Of a DNA stretch of 64,000 nucleotides, positions 12,552 to 24,108 are shown one piece after another. Source of the stretch: Pseudoscleropodium purum. Lineage: Eukaryota > Streptophyta > Bryopsida > Hypnales > Brachytheciaceae. Position numbers and translations under genes: made by a program. Location of the stretch: NCBI GenBank assembly GCA_963969395.1, contig OZ017796.1, positions 22,322,501 to 22,386,500 on the forward strand, given 5' to 3'. The notes under the pieces are model-generated. The model was given only the letters and a program-made list of their open reading frames with translations. It was not told where the DNA came from and did not search any database. Every line of letters starts with the position of its first letter. Position 1 is the stretch's first letter.

Positions 12552-13093
12552 TTAACCTCTAAAAGCCCAAGAGGTTTAGACAAAATACAAATGTGTTATA
12601 AAATATAAGTTGTATAATTTTTTTGAAGTTTACATCAATGAAGATAATGTGAAGCACAAAAATTAGATATCCATTCATTTGAAATTCTAAAATTATTCTA
12701 AATTTCTCTTCAAATGAATTTTGAAGATATAATTTCAAAAAGTCACCAAAAATATAGGTTCTCTTTAGCATTCAATTTTTTTTTGATTGGTCTAAATTGT
12801 GGTATTTAATAATTTGTGAAAAAATGCATATGATTTAGTAATGAAAACACCAGTACTTTTCTCAAATAGTAAATTTTTCAACAAATAAGCGAACTCTAAA
12901 CAATTTGTGCTATTTCTCTTGCAATTTTTGTTTGATCTTAGCAATATTAGTTTTGAATATAAATATTGAAAGACAACCTAATCTTTAAATAAAATTTAAA
13001 AAATTGGACAAAGTTTTTATCTACCTAAAACTGTTGCCCAAAGTTGAATAGCAACCAAAAAATGAGCACTTTCAAGTCAAGGGTTGATACCCT
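12552..13093. mobile_element. Probable decayed TTAA-CCCC element
   Basis: The left end reads TTAACCTCTAAAAGCCCAAG, close to the left end of the element at 21133. The right part (about 13030-13093) has TTGCCCAAAGTTGAATAGC.. and ends CAAGGGTTGATA, resembling the right end of the element at 23160-24108, with TTAA changed to TTGA. No coding capacity. The right boundary is uncertain. Confidence 0.4.
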
Positions 13094-13109
13094 TTTGGGT
13101 GAAGTTAAA

Positions 13110-13310
13110 CTCTTAAAACAAATTTCACTAAATTTTTGTAGGAAGAAAAATGAAATTGGCATCTAACCCAAGTCAATTCATGTTTTCTCAACCTTCATGG
13201 AATTAGTTACCAATTTTTGAAGTTGAAACGCAGTAGTCCCTAAAAGCGACCACCTCCTGAAATGCACATTGAAGAAAGCAAAATGTTCCTCGTCACTTTT
13301 AGTGCAGATT
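13110..13310 (-). repeat. Dispersed repeat family G, copy 2 (inverted)
   Basis: The reverse complement aligns with the copy at 27195-27412: shared TTCAACTTCAAAA, TAACTAATTCC.TGAAGGTT, ACTTGGGTTAGATGCCAATT and CTTCCTAC. An additional block GAAAGCAAAATGT is shared with the 27-kb copy. No coding potential. Confidence 0.65.
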
Positions 13311-13587
13311 ACCTTAGCATCTGCTTGAGAATCAGAGTGCACAATATCTGCTCCCCCAGACGTATGATATAAACTATTTTCTTCAATCAATGCACTTCAG
13401 AGGCGACTATTGCATCATTACTATACACAATATCTTTGATAAATCATACTTCACAAGTAGATCCACAAAACATCGCCAATATGAGAAGGCTGGGATAGAA
13501 AAGTGGCCAAGGAGTGTCCAGTAAGGTGTCTGGATTGAGATGAAATGCCCAAGAATTTACATATTAGAATAAGGAGAATACAATCGA

Positions 13588-15984
13588 TCACAATGTAAGA
13601 TTTTTGAGAGACTTCCGGGCCATGCCTGCCCAAACATGAGCCTTGGCCTCCGTGTCTGAGCTCAACCAAGCTTTCTCAGCACGTCGTTGATTCTGCCTCG
13701 CATTTTTGGCTCTCTTGGGAGCCAAGCGTTCATCTCTAGCAACAAATGCCAGCCGGAATTTTTCTGCAACTGAGGGTTCGTTCCTCACTTCATCAGCGGT
13801 GGTGGTAGGCTGGGCTTTCGGTAATCTTTTAACAACTGCCCACGTTTCTGGGTCAATGTCCTCAAGAAGAAACTCGTCCAACAATACTGTCTGCTGAGCT
13901 GCACTAGGCACGACGCCATATGTTTTCCAAGAAAAAACTGGGTTGATGACAATCCGGGGGCACTCGTTCGCCAGACGCTGCCTTGAAATGAGATCAATTC
14001 CGGGCTGCACACATGAGTAAAATGCAAGATCAATGTCCAAAATTCGAGGTATTATACTATTAGACCATTGCTTGACCAGGGTACGTGCAATGGCTACAGT
14101 CGATAGTAGACACAACATAAAAGTAGGCGTGAACATAAGACCATTTGCCTTAAAATAAAAGCAGGCGTGAACATACCCAAACTAGCCATCTCAATGCTTG
14201 TGCGCCTTCCGCGACAGGCTTAGTATCTAGCGCCTCCCAACTGTCTTCTTCCTCATTGTGATTAAATTTTGGTACAATGTGGCTGATTGATTTTCTCGTA
14301 GCAGCATCACTCAATGGCGTGCCACTGCATGATTAACAGTAGGAATCAGGCGGAAGCTTTGCAATAAGACACACGCAATTCACAATCCTTGTGGATTTTC
14401 GGGACACTACAAGAAAAGCATTCAACCAAAGTACAATGTCAAAAGAAATCAATAACTCATCTGGGTAAAGATCTCGCAACACAAATACCATCCACAAAGA
14501 AGTTTAATCGACAAGAGAGAACTTGATAACAAGAAGGTGTGTACCCGCATCGCAAGGTCCTTAAATTAGGGCAATGCTCCACTAGGGCACGAACAGCAGC
14601 GGAAGTCAGCTTGTTGCATCGACTGCATACAAAGGCAACATCGTGAACCCGATAAATGGCTAAATTTACTTTACAAAACCCACGGATAGAAAATTTGAAA
14701 TGTTTGGCATCGAGAAACCAGCACAAGATCTTAAACCCTAAAGGGCCACGAATTCATGATTCATAATAAATAGATCAAATTGTAAAATAATAATCCCGAT
14801 GGAGTCAGGTTTTCTGTCACCAGAATCAGTGAAAAATATTGAATGTGCAGGTCAAAAAAAGGACAAAAGGAAAGTCCCCATATAACCTACTCAAAAGTAC
14901 TATAAAAAACATGAGGGCACCCGGTCCTCTAGGGGTTAAGAAGTGAAAGCACTGTTCTATTATCAAATTGCACAAAGGTGAAGTTTTGAAGTTTTCCACC
15001 CACCTTATGTCGACATCTTGCAAGCGTGGGCACCTCTGTGCTGCCACAAGGAAGCTAGAATCAGTAACATCTGAGCCCGACACATCGAGAATCTCCCAAG
15101 AATTGTCTGCCAGGGCAGCAAGGAGCTCATCACACAGCAAACCCCGTCGCCGAGCAATCGCTACAAGTTTACCCTGCAAAACCAAACAAGCCAATACCTA
15201 TCACTACAACCATAAAACCAAAACCAACATAATATTGCAGCATCTCCTAAAGTCGGGAAATTGTAGTAAAATAGAGAACCAACCTTAACATGAAAAGGCA
15301 AGACGGGCGCAATATCTTGTATGTCATCAATCAAGTCTTCCAAATGCTCGCCTAGATATCCCACGCACAAACTCAGAAGACTTCTGCGATGACTTGACGA
15401 TGCCTTGGGGACTTCACCTGCAAAACCAGAACATTCTCGATTTGAATGGATCCAAAAGCTCCATGCAGTGGCCAAGACCTGATCCCGCTATAGATCTGTT
15501 CCACCTCTCATAGAAAACTCAAACAGCACTACTGAATCACTGTGCTTCCAGAACCAGAGCTACAGGAAAATCCCCGGCGAAACTCAGACAGATAAAGAGC
15601 AACGAACTGAAATCGTCAAACCCTAACCCTGAAACGGTGATAACTATCAATTTCCAGAAACTTGGAAAATAGAGCTGACCTACTGCCGAATTTCGGTTGG
15701 AAACCTGATCCCACTAGAGATCGGTTCCACCTCTCATAGAATACTCAAACCAGCTCTAATCAATCACTGTGCTTCCAAAACCAGAGCTACAGACCCGCAC
15801 CCCCACCCCACCCCCGGCGTAACTCAGTTAGATAACAAGCAACGAACTGGAAATCGTCAAACCCTAAACCTGATATGGTCAAAATAATCAATTTCAAGGA
15901 ACTTAGAAATTAGAACTGACCTAATTCCGAATTTCGGTTGGAAACCTGACCCCGCAAAGATCGATCCGACGGTGAATTGGCCAT
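13588..15984 (-). CDS. RNI/leucine-rich-repeat-type protein, six exons
   Basis: Exons (minus strand): 15984-15921, 15417-15284, 15173-15004, 14622-14545, 14324-14177, 14004-13588. All joins keep phase and use GT-AG, giving 336 aa. Residues 22-66 contain PKASSSHRRSLLSLCVGYLG. An LRR-like core follows (about 85-150) with LDVSGSDVTDSSFLVAAQRC and CPRLQDVDISRCNKLTSAAV, then VEHCPNLRTLRCGGTPLSD. After that come an acidic spacer, LRWLVWPGIDL..ECPRIVINP, a DEFLLEDIDPETWAV block, and a basic C-terminus with SVAEKFRLAFVARDERLAPK and RAKNARQNQRRAEKAW. This order matches an uncharacterised plant RNI-like superfamily protein conserved across land plants; its function is not known to me. The start at 15984 gives a short exon 1, but the frame is open upstream to an ATG at 16191. 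A tandem repeat overlaps exon 1/intron 1 and a MITE sits in intron 3. Confidence 0.85.
14731..14939. mobile_element. 209-bp TTAA-flanked MITE in an intron
   Basis: It starts TTAAACCCTAAAGGGCC and ends GGTCCTCTAGGGGTTAA. The inverted ends pair as CCCTAAAGG/CCTCTAGGGG, with TTAA at both borders. It lies wholly in intron 3 (15003-14623) of the LRR-type gene and has no coding capacity. The size and ends fit the small class of the window's TTAA-CCC elements. Confidence 0.6.
15476..15965. repeat. Tandem duplication, unit about 231-237 bp
   Basis: Starts of the unit (GACCTGATCCCGCTATAGATC and variants) occur at about 15476, 15707 and 15944. Blocks such as CACTGTGCTTCCAGAACCAG, CGAACTGAAATCGTCAAACC and GAATTTCGGTTGGAAACCTG recur in each unit. 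The unit includes the 3' end of exon 1 and the intron-1 donor of the minus-strand gene, so the donor-like sequence is present more than once. Confidence 0.85.
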
Positions 15985-16191
15985 GACAGGGACGGAAGTA
16001 GCTTTACTTGTCAACGGCTCCCCATTCGATCTTGCAGAAGCGCATCTTGAACACTCCCCCAACTTGCTCTCGAGCCGTCCGTCGGTGCAAAATGGACACG
16101 AACAATCGCGCGCGGTGCCTAATCGACTCTGTTGGCACCTTCCACCGCCATCCATGTCCTGCAACCGTAAACCCCAAACCCTTGGTCGCAC

Positions 16192-19100
16192 CTCAACTTC
16201 GAATCACGATTGCCTGCGAAAAAAATCTACTAATCGTTCTGGTGAAATTTGCGTTGCTGAACAGCCAGAAGTTCGAATTGCGGGTCGAAATGCAACATAC
16301 AACTCAAAGAGTTGAAAACCAAAACGCAATTGCAAATCCGACGTAGCAACTCATCGTCGAAGAAGAGCAGATTTGCAAGTATGTCAGAAGCTTGGCTTCA
16401 AAATTTTTGATTGATCCCAATTCTCAAGTGAGCATTGAAGGAACCGCTGAATTTGAGCTTTGGCCGTGGAATCCATTAAAGACGGATACTTGGTCGTGAA
16501 GCTCTTCACGAGTTTTCCTCACGGAGTGGGGAACTACGCTCCGTCAACGGAACTTCCCCGCTCAACCCGTTCCCATATCTCTGTAATATCATCCCTCTAT
16601 AATAGCACACCATGTACTGGGGACAGCGTAATTCTATTTTTTTTTTTTTTTTTCAGATCACTCATGTCGTGATCAATTGCAAGTTGAAGACGCCCATTTA
16701 TGCTATTTTTTCCCTATTAATATTTAAGTATTTATTTATTTATTTGGGTCACATGTTTTATTGCAATAAGAAAGATTAAGTAAATTCATTACCTAGCCTC
16801 AAATGAAATTGGCAAATTGTTCCCTAAAAATTCTCAAATTTCTATGTCCTTGTTGGATTGTTTGGACATGGTCATTCTTGGGCATCATAGCGTCAAATCA
16901 ATTTACGTTAAAAGAAAAATATCCTCCAAAGAATGAGTTTTAGTCCAAGAAAGAGGATTGGAACCTAATGAAGAGACCTCATTTTCCAAGATTTTGATGA
17001 GGAGGGCCTTTTCCAATGTAAAGAATGTTAAAAAAACTTCATACTAGATGAATGAACTTTCTATAGTGACACACCATCCCACAATGTAATAAAAATGGAA
17101 AATGGAAAGTCCAAATTGTACAAGGAAATGTAGTTTGACTATGAAACAATGGAGTTTGGTCCACAAGTGGTTAATCTACAAGAAATCTTATCCTAGAAGT
17201 TTACAAAACCAATCCATTGCAACATATCTCTTTCTAAAATTGATGTATCTATTACTACTTAAAGATTATTCCAAAATGATCCAAAATTTATATTTTAGAC
17301 AATACATAGAATGCTTCAAGGCAGTGTTCCGTCCAAATAACTTTTCATTTATCCAAATGAAATTATTCTTTCATTTGGATATCAATCTACTATTAATGCA
17401 TGATGAATTACTTGAAGCGTGTGTTTTTATGACCTGCCTTGAAACTCAAGCTTGCTGATTTGGAATCAAAATTACAGAGGTCATCAATCTACTATCAAAA
17501 TCGGAATTGCTTTTCAGTGCATGAAAGAGCCACCGTTTCTTGTGTTTCTCTTAATCTCAAAAATAATTTCCAAGTTCTTTCTCAATTGACAGATGACCTT
17601 GTGGAGCACGTTTCATCTAAAACTAGTCAATCCCCGGCTGTCAAGAGTCGGAGGTTCCTCGACGATCCTGCAAGAACATGAACAAAGCTGACATAAACCG
17701 CCATACCTGCAACTCCTTGTCATTTAGCATAGAACGCATCGGAAATTCAAGTAACTTAACCTCGTAAGTTAGTTCCAGAATGAAAAATCAATATCAGGAG
17801 AAGGGAGGAAAATTTTTAAAACACGGTCATGAATTACAATTGTCCCCGTGTGGGCATCTAAGGTTTGTTACATTCCCTGTCAACTGATCGATCAAGCGTA
17901 GGGAATGAATACTAGAGATTATCTTACTCGGTATCCAGTTGCTTGAAATTCATAAGGAGCAAAGATACTGAATGGAATCAAAAGCGCGTCAATGCTGCCA
18001 AGGAGCTGACAGAAGCTACAATGTGGCGAACCTCAGTTGCCCACATGGGTTGGTCCGTTCGGCTTGTCGTTACGAGGAGTTTCGTCATGTGTGTACGGTT
18101 GAAGGCTAGAAGCTCCTGGGTAGTTTATGTATATGAGATTGTTCCTTGGCTCACACCCGGAGATTGATCTGGAGTGGCTTACCTGAGGTTTAATATGTGC
18201 TTTACTTTGGTCTGGAGAGTTCGTGGCTTTGTGCTTCCACATGTGTTTGTTTGAAGGATGGAAGCTCGTGGAGTCGTGGTAGTCTTCTGCATGAGAGTGT
18301 CCTGTCTAAAGATTCTCGTGTGGTATTTGGTCTTCGATTAATTACGGAAGTGGATAGGAAGCTTCAACTCTTTGTCTCCCTGAACTGTAGCTTTTACGTG
18401 TGATTGTTCTGCGGAAGGAGCAGGCTGGGGAAGCTAGGATCTGTCTTTTAATTTAGAAGCGATGAAAGCACGGATACTATGAAATTTGCTATCGAGGCAG
18501 CTAATAATGATTTACTTCCTTTTTGTACCAGATTGTATTGTACCGACGTAACAATTTTTTTATCGTAGACTCCAATAATTACCGCAGATCTACAATAATC
18601 TATCGTAGATCAATGGTGTTTAATATGGACTGAGCTCCCTTTTTTACAGACTACATTTTGGCAGAGACATCTTGATTCAAGGAGTAGTCATTGAAGGACT
18701 TACTTAAATAACATAAAATGCACCTACAGATCTAAGTTGATGTCTTTCTGAGAAATGAGTCAGCAAGTTTAGGACTTCGACCTTAGACTGCCGTAGGAAA
18801 ATTAGAGGTGTGGTCAATTCGAGTCTTTCGTGAGGAAGTTCGCTAAGGTTTGCCAAACGGGGTTTTTCTCATTTAGGTTTGACTTCGTTGGATTCTTGCT
18901 ATTAAATTAGCTGGGAGTAGGCCTTGCTGCTTTCGTGCCTGAAGGACTGTTTTCTAAGCAATTCTATTTCCTGGTCATGTCTACGTGATGCTCCAGAACC
19001 TCGGCTACAAAGTTTGTTTTCCTCCCCCTAGCATTGTCATGTTTTGTTTTCATTGGAAATTCTTAATTCAGCAATTAATGCTCATAGATTTTTATGCATG

Positions 19101-19860
19101 TATTGTTTGAGCCATTTTGCTGGTGTATGATTTATTTCTCTGTAAGTGATTGATTGCCATGGTACTATTGCTTTTGACTGGATTCATGTAGGTTGCGGTC
19201 ACTTTGACAGTGCTAATTGAAGTTCCCTCTCCTCTTCATGAGTTTTTTGCTCATTGTTGCTGCTATTTTATTTCTAGTGTACGGCCCAGGAGTCAGAAAA
19301 GAAAATCGCAACCTGGATAGAAAGGGGCAACCGGACACCTCCTTGCTATCTGAAGTTTGGTTTGAGTCAAAGGAGTCACAACAACTTTAGTCTCTGTTTA
19401 CAGGATGAGCTCTTTGTGAAGGCAGTTCTCGATTGAACCCGTATTGGGAGAATCGAAGCCAGTGCCCCGATTCCTTTAACGGAGGAGGATAGGACTCTAG
19501 AACTCTGAGACACAGGAGGGTACGTCATGAGTCTCTAGATGCACGCCTCAAGGGGGTGGGACGAGTGTCTCCAAGAGTTGGCATGAAGAAGTCTTGGCAA
19601 CCAGGTATCGTACGCCATGAAACCGGCTGTTTTCCAGAGGGTGCGCTTATTGTTTTTGATTGGCTTGTCCTAATAATTACTGGTGGTGTAGTTATATCTG
19701 GGGATTGAGTCCCCTTTCTGCATGCCTTCTTTGGTTTTGCAGGATACTATGTGCAATTTTCATTTCATCTGCTAGTTTTTTGCATCACTTATTGATCAAA
19801 GTTGTCAGCATTTGACAATTGCATGTTCTCTTATATATATATATATATCTTCTCAGGTCA
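16192..19860. other. Intergenic; unassigned moderately GC-rich stretches
   Basis: Upstream of the divergently lying LRR-type gene. It contains a T17 run near 16640 and a block (17300-17350, GAATGCTTCAAGGCAGTGTTCCGTCC) that recurs at about 34910 (GAGTGCTTCAAGGTGATGTTTCGTCC). Between 17440 and 20060 the sequence is less AT-rich than its surroundings, and short open frames occur (for example 17439-17681 plus). I recognise no protein family and cannot tell an unknown gene from old transposon DNA. Confidence 0.35.
18044..18303 (+). repeat. Diverged tandem duplication, unit about 135-160 bp
   Basis: GGTTGAAGGCTAGAAGCTCC.GGGTAGT..ATATGAGATTGTTCC (about 18098-18145) is matched by TTTGAAGGATGGAAGCTCGTGG.GTAGT..CATGAGAGTGTCC (about 18250-18303). 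Both are preceded by a similar CATGTGTGTACG/CATGTGTTTGTT block. Function unknown. Confidence 0.5.
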
Positions 19861-19884
19861 CACCGGAAATGGTGAATAGTTATG

Positions 19885-20056
19885 ATAGTGAGGAAGACGA
19901 CGAGGAAGACGAAGATGGAACTCCTCGCTCGAGTATTAGATCCCTTCTCCCTCGTCGTCTTCCTCATCACTATTACCACCGGAAATGATGAAACTAGCTC
20001 GGATGATGAGGATTCCTTGCTTTGTGTGACACGTCTTCATCCGAGCTAATTTCATC
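19885..20056. repeat. Two adjacent inverted repeats (hairpins)
   Basis: Hairpin 1 pairs ATAGTGAGGAAGACGACGAG (19885-19904) with CCTCGTCGTCTTCCTCATCA (19950 on). Hairpin 2 pairs GATGAAACTAGCTCGGATG (19987-20005) with CATCCGAGCTAATTTCATC (20038-20056), 18 of 19 complementary. The GGAAGACGACGAGG block looks like acidic (Glu/Asp) codons copied in inverted orientation. No stable ORF spans it. Confidence 0.8.
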
Positions 20057-20704
20057 TAAAAGTGAATCACTCCAGGTGTGAAGATGGTCGAGGAAGTGAA
20101 GGCGCAAAGGCTCCCGTCAACTGAAGCCATGATTGAAGAATAGTGCTTGGTGGAGGAGAAAATAGACAGTATTGCAGAATTTCTGAATAAAATCCTACGT
20201 CATTCATACTCTTAATATTACAATAAGCTATGATAGTTGGCACTATCAGACTCTCATGTATTTGTGACACTATTTGAGCATTACAAACTACGTTCTATCA
20301 GGAGTTTCTTGACAGGGGTGCCCAGAGTAGCATTCAAGAAGGTGTAGCTGGCTTTACAGTAGCGACCGATCGAGGTCCAGCCTTGGACTGCTGTAGAACA
20401 CGTTTTGGACTTCTTCAGAGTCATTCGACTTTGTGATAAGATAAAGATGCACAACATGAGACCTGTTGCTGGTTATCTATTAGATAACCGACGAGCCGCA
20501 GTAGCGGCGAGTAGGTTATCAGACATAATTGGTTGTTCACTTATCAATCACAACCTTTGATCTTTATGATCCAAAGGTGTAGGAAGCAAGTTGAAAGGAA
20601 AGAAGGTGATGGTGATGGGTTGCCAATGGAATGGTGCCACATTAGCATTTAAAAAACAACAACTGATTATGGTATTCTTATATAAGGAAGGAGGTTCTAA
20701 AAGA

Positions 20705-20830
20705 GCATAGGTTCTAAAAGTGTCCACCTCCTTAAATATACACTGCATGTACATGTTGCTTTTTTGTAGTCTTCAGCTATGTACAAAACAGTGTACATTT
20801 TAGGAGGTGGACGCTATTAGAACCCTATGC
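20705..20830. repeat. 42-bp-arm inverted repeat
   Basis: The left arm (20705-20745) contains GTGTCCACCTCCTTAAATAT and the right arm (20789-20830) contains ATTTTAGGAGGTGGACGCTA. The arms are largely complementary across about 41 positions with a 43-base loop. It abuts dispersed repeat family G and may be one end of that element. Confidence 0.75.
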
Positions 20831-21010
20831 CACTTCAACTTCAAAATTTTATAGTTAATTCCTCATAGATTCAAAAAATACGAAACAACTTGGGTTAGAT
20901 GCCAATTCTACTTGTCTTCCAAGGAAAATTTGCTGAAAAATATTTGAAGAATTTCCACCTCTCCACTATTTGGAGCTCTTGAATAGTTGGTTTATGGACC
21001 TCCTACCTTA
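20831..21010 (+). repeat. Dispersed repeat family G, copy 3
   Basis: Contains CACTTCAACTTCAAAAT, TAGTTAATTCCTCATAG, AACAACTTGGGTTAGATGCC and a final CTCCTACCTTA, shared with the copies at 4.8, 13.2 and 27.3 kb. Non-coding. Confidence 0.65.
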
Positions 21011-21132
21011 TCTAAGAGAAGAAAATGCACTTTGAGAAGCAAACCTCAACGCTTGGCATATTCATTTTATCCCACTTGCAATAGAATTCTTTTCTCCATT
21101 TGTTTCAAGAAAAGGGAAAGTTGATGGGATTT

Positions 21133-21791
21133 TTAACCCCTAAATGCCCAAGGCATCAAATTCTAGTATAGACAATACTTTGAAGTTAAATAAAACCTAC
21201 CCAACTTGCTATTTTTAGTAGTTCATATTTTTGAAAAATTCTTTGTAGAGTCTAGTTTTGGCATCAATAGTCTAATTTTGAAATTGATTGATGATGATTT
21301 TTCTATTCAAAATTTTGTGAAAGGGTGCCTATTGCAATCTTGACTTTCCATAGTATTAAGAGCTCTTAAAATTGAACCTCAAGCATACTAAATCTCAGAG
21401 AAAACTTCACATTAGAAATTCATTTAAAAAAACCTATAGAATAGATTTTGAGAAGCTGTAAATTGATCGGGACTATGCATGTTGTGTCCTTTAAGGTCGT
21501 TATAATTTTTTGGTGACCAATTTCTTAGATTTGACATGTAAAAAAGAAGATTAAAAGACTTCAAATCACTTTCATAGTTTTAATCCCCTCATGATCAAAC
21601 ATTATAATCTTTCAATTTGTAAGTGATATTGTTGTATTTTCTTTTCCTATGTAATCTTTAACATATCTAGTTTGCATTTGAATGGTTACAATTTAAAAAA
21701 ATTGGTACAACTTATCAAAATGTTGACTTTTTGTTCAATTTAGAGCAAATTTCTAGAAGTTCAAAAAAGGCCTTGGACATTTAGGGGTTAA
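21133..21791. mobile_element. 659-bp TTAA-flanked element with 18-bp inverted ends
   Basis: Left end TTAA-CCCCTAAATGCCCAAGGC; the right end, as reverse complement, reads TTAA-CCCCTAAATGTCCAAGGC (one mismatch in 18). TTAA at both borders with CCC-starting inverted repeats is the signature of piggyBac elements. There is no ORF of note inside, so it is non-autonomous. Confidence 0.75.
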
Positions 21792-23159
21792 TTGTTGGAT
21801 TTCTCATCCATCTTTATCTCACTACTTCCTTAATTCCTTCATTACAAATAAGTGCCCATGCTAGTTAATAACTTGCATCCAAAAATATAGATCCATCTAA
21901 CAATGTGGCACATTAATTTACCACTAACATCTAATAGTATATTTCAAAATTTGCTTCTTCAATGTCTAGCTTCTTGGATATAATTGTATACATTCATAAG
22001 TAAGGGAGTGCACTTACCTTGAACACCTTGTGTCTCAAAATAAATTTTTTTTTAGAAATGGCTAGATTAATGTGTGAGTTATTCCTATTTTTAAAGGACT
22101 GCATAGTAGTTGTAGTTTTTAGTCAATTCCACTAGATGTGAAAGAATGGAAGTCAATAACGAAGCAATACATGTTGAAAACAAATAGTAAAATTGACAAA
22201 TTTTCCTCCTTTTTGGAACTAATCTAGTGCTATTAATTTAGATGATTATTCAAGCAATATTTATATAGGAAAGTCCTATGATGTCCTTTGTAGTGTTTTT
22301 TTAGGCAATTAAATGCCCAATTTCTTCAAAAAAAATGGGCAACTTCACGCCAACAAAAAAATTAAAGGGTAAATATATTAAAAATTTGCTAGATTGTGAT
22401 GATGGCCTCGCACATTGTTGCCACGATATTTCCAAACCTTCATTTCATCCATTGTATAGGGCTAATACTTACAAAAATTACATCCCCAAACTTGCACACT
22501 CCAAATTGGCCTCCTTCAATTTAAACCCCTCCAAAATGAAAGAGCTACAATACTCAAAACCTTCTTGAAAGAAAGGCCACAAAACTATTTGTTTGAAAAC
22601 CATAAAAAAAACATCTAGTCTTTTATATTCAATTCCAACAATGTCTCATGATTTACTTCCAAGAAACTCTCAACAAGAGATTTGTTGGTAGTAGGTGTTG
22701 TACAAATTGTAGGTTGAATTCATCACCTTTGGTTGGTCAAAGCTTGCATTTTGAATCCCTTTGTGGGGACTGAATTGTTGTATAGACTCTCAAGCATGGT
22801 ATTTGCTTTAGGGTGTTCGAACTAGTTTCAATTGTTGTTGATCAAGTCGTGGAGAGATGATTTTGAATTTATTTTTGAATATGTATATTTGAAAATCTCG
22901 GATTTATTTTGGGACAGAAGGAGCATTATTTTTCCATGTGCCATACAACATCTATACCAATACCTTAAATAAGGTTGTTTTGTTTTGTTTTGTTTTATTT
23001 TTTATGTTTGTTACAATGAGATCTATAGAACCATGCGTCTTCTTGGTCATGCCCTTGCTATAATTGGAAAACTCTTTGCAAAGAAAGGGGCATGGGCTTT
23101 GTTTTGTGATGTTTGGACCTATGGTAGAAAAATTATTGAATTTCGTAGTTTTATGTTAC
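21792..23159. other. AT-rich intergenic spacer
   Basis: No recognisable gene. Short ORFs (for example 22335-22568 plus) lack family features. The block lies between two TTAA elements. Confidence 0.4.
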
Positions 23160-24108
23160 TTAACCCCTAAATAGTTTTGACTATGTTTTCACTAAAACCA
23201 CTTCCAAACTGTCATTTCTAGTACATGTACCAAAATTTAGAAAAAAAAACATTCTTAGAAACATATAAATATAGTACCTTGTAGTGAACTTGTTTGAAAA
23301 CATGTGGGAAAAATTTCAGAAATTTGTGTAGATTGCAAGATATTAGCATTTGAAGTGACAAATTTCTTTTTTTTGGCCCTGTGAAAATCCAGGCAACTAC
23401 ACTTCAAAAGGTCACATTTGTACAAAAAGATGTCTAAAATAGTTGCAACTCTTTGGATTCATTTTTCAAGTCAAGTTGGATACATGATTGAAAAATTTTA
23501 GAGCATTTGGAATCATACAACATGTAGGAAAAAAATAGTAAATAGAAAGGAATAGAGAATGATTCAAAATACTAAATTGTTAACAATTTATTTATGGAAT
23601 TGAAAATATCAATCCCAATGGTTTTAATGTTGTAATAAAAAATCTACACACAATTTTTTTTTTTTATTTCAAAAATATTGAAAATTAAGTTAAATAAAGA
23701 ACTTCAAAGTTTGTCTTAAAGTAGAAATTCAATAGCAACCCAAAAACTCCCACAAACTAAAACTCCTCATAACTTTTGACTCATTCATCAAAATGAAATG
23801 ATTCAAAGTTTAACACATATATATAAATCTAAAGAACCAATTTCAAATTTTAATTTCTTCAGAAAATGGTTTTTAAAGAAATTTTTTTTTGCTACCCGAG
23901 CTACCCGTTGAGTAATAAAAAGTACATATCATACCATAACTTTTTAACCATGTGGTCAAAAGTTATGAAAATTGTTGGGCCTTAAAGCTACTCCTTGAGC
24001 ACATGTTTTGTTAAAATTTTAGCAAAAAGAAATAAAAACTCCATTCGTCGTAAGCTGCCCAAAATTTCTATGTTGCCCAAAAGTACAATTTAGGCATTTA
24101 GGGGTTAA
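23160..24108. mobile_element. 949-bp TTAA-CCCC element, copy B
   Basis: Begins TTAACCCCTAAATAG and ends GCATTTAGGGGTTAA. Its left subterminal block (GACTATGTTTTCACTAAAA) matches, inverted, the right end of the element at 38327-39256. Its right block (TTGCCCAAAA..AATTT..GCCC) matches that element's left end. The same family is therefore present in opposite orientation. Non-coding. Confidence 0.75.

Noticed and set aside
15977..16346. Two 112-codon plus-strand ORFs opposite the LRR-type gene start
   Set aside because: They overlap each other in different frames and lie antisense to a well-supported exon and 5' region; no domain seen.
21133..24108. CCCTAAA motifs read as interstitial telomere repeats
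   Set aside because: Each occurs once per border, in inverted pairs and always next to TTAA, which fits transposon ends rather than tandem telomeric arrays.
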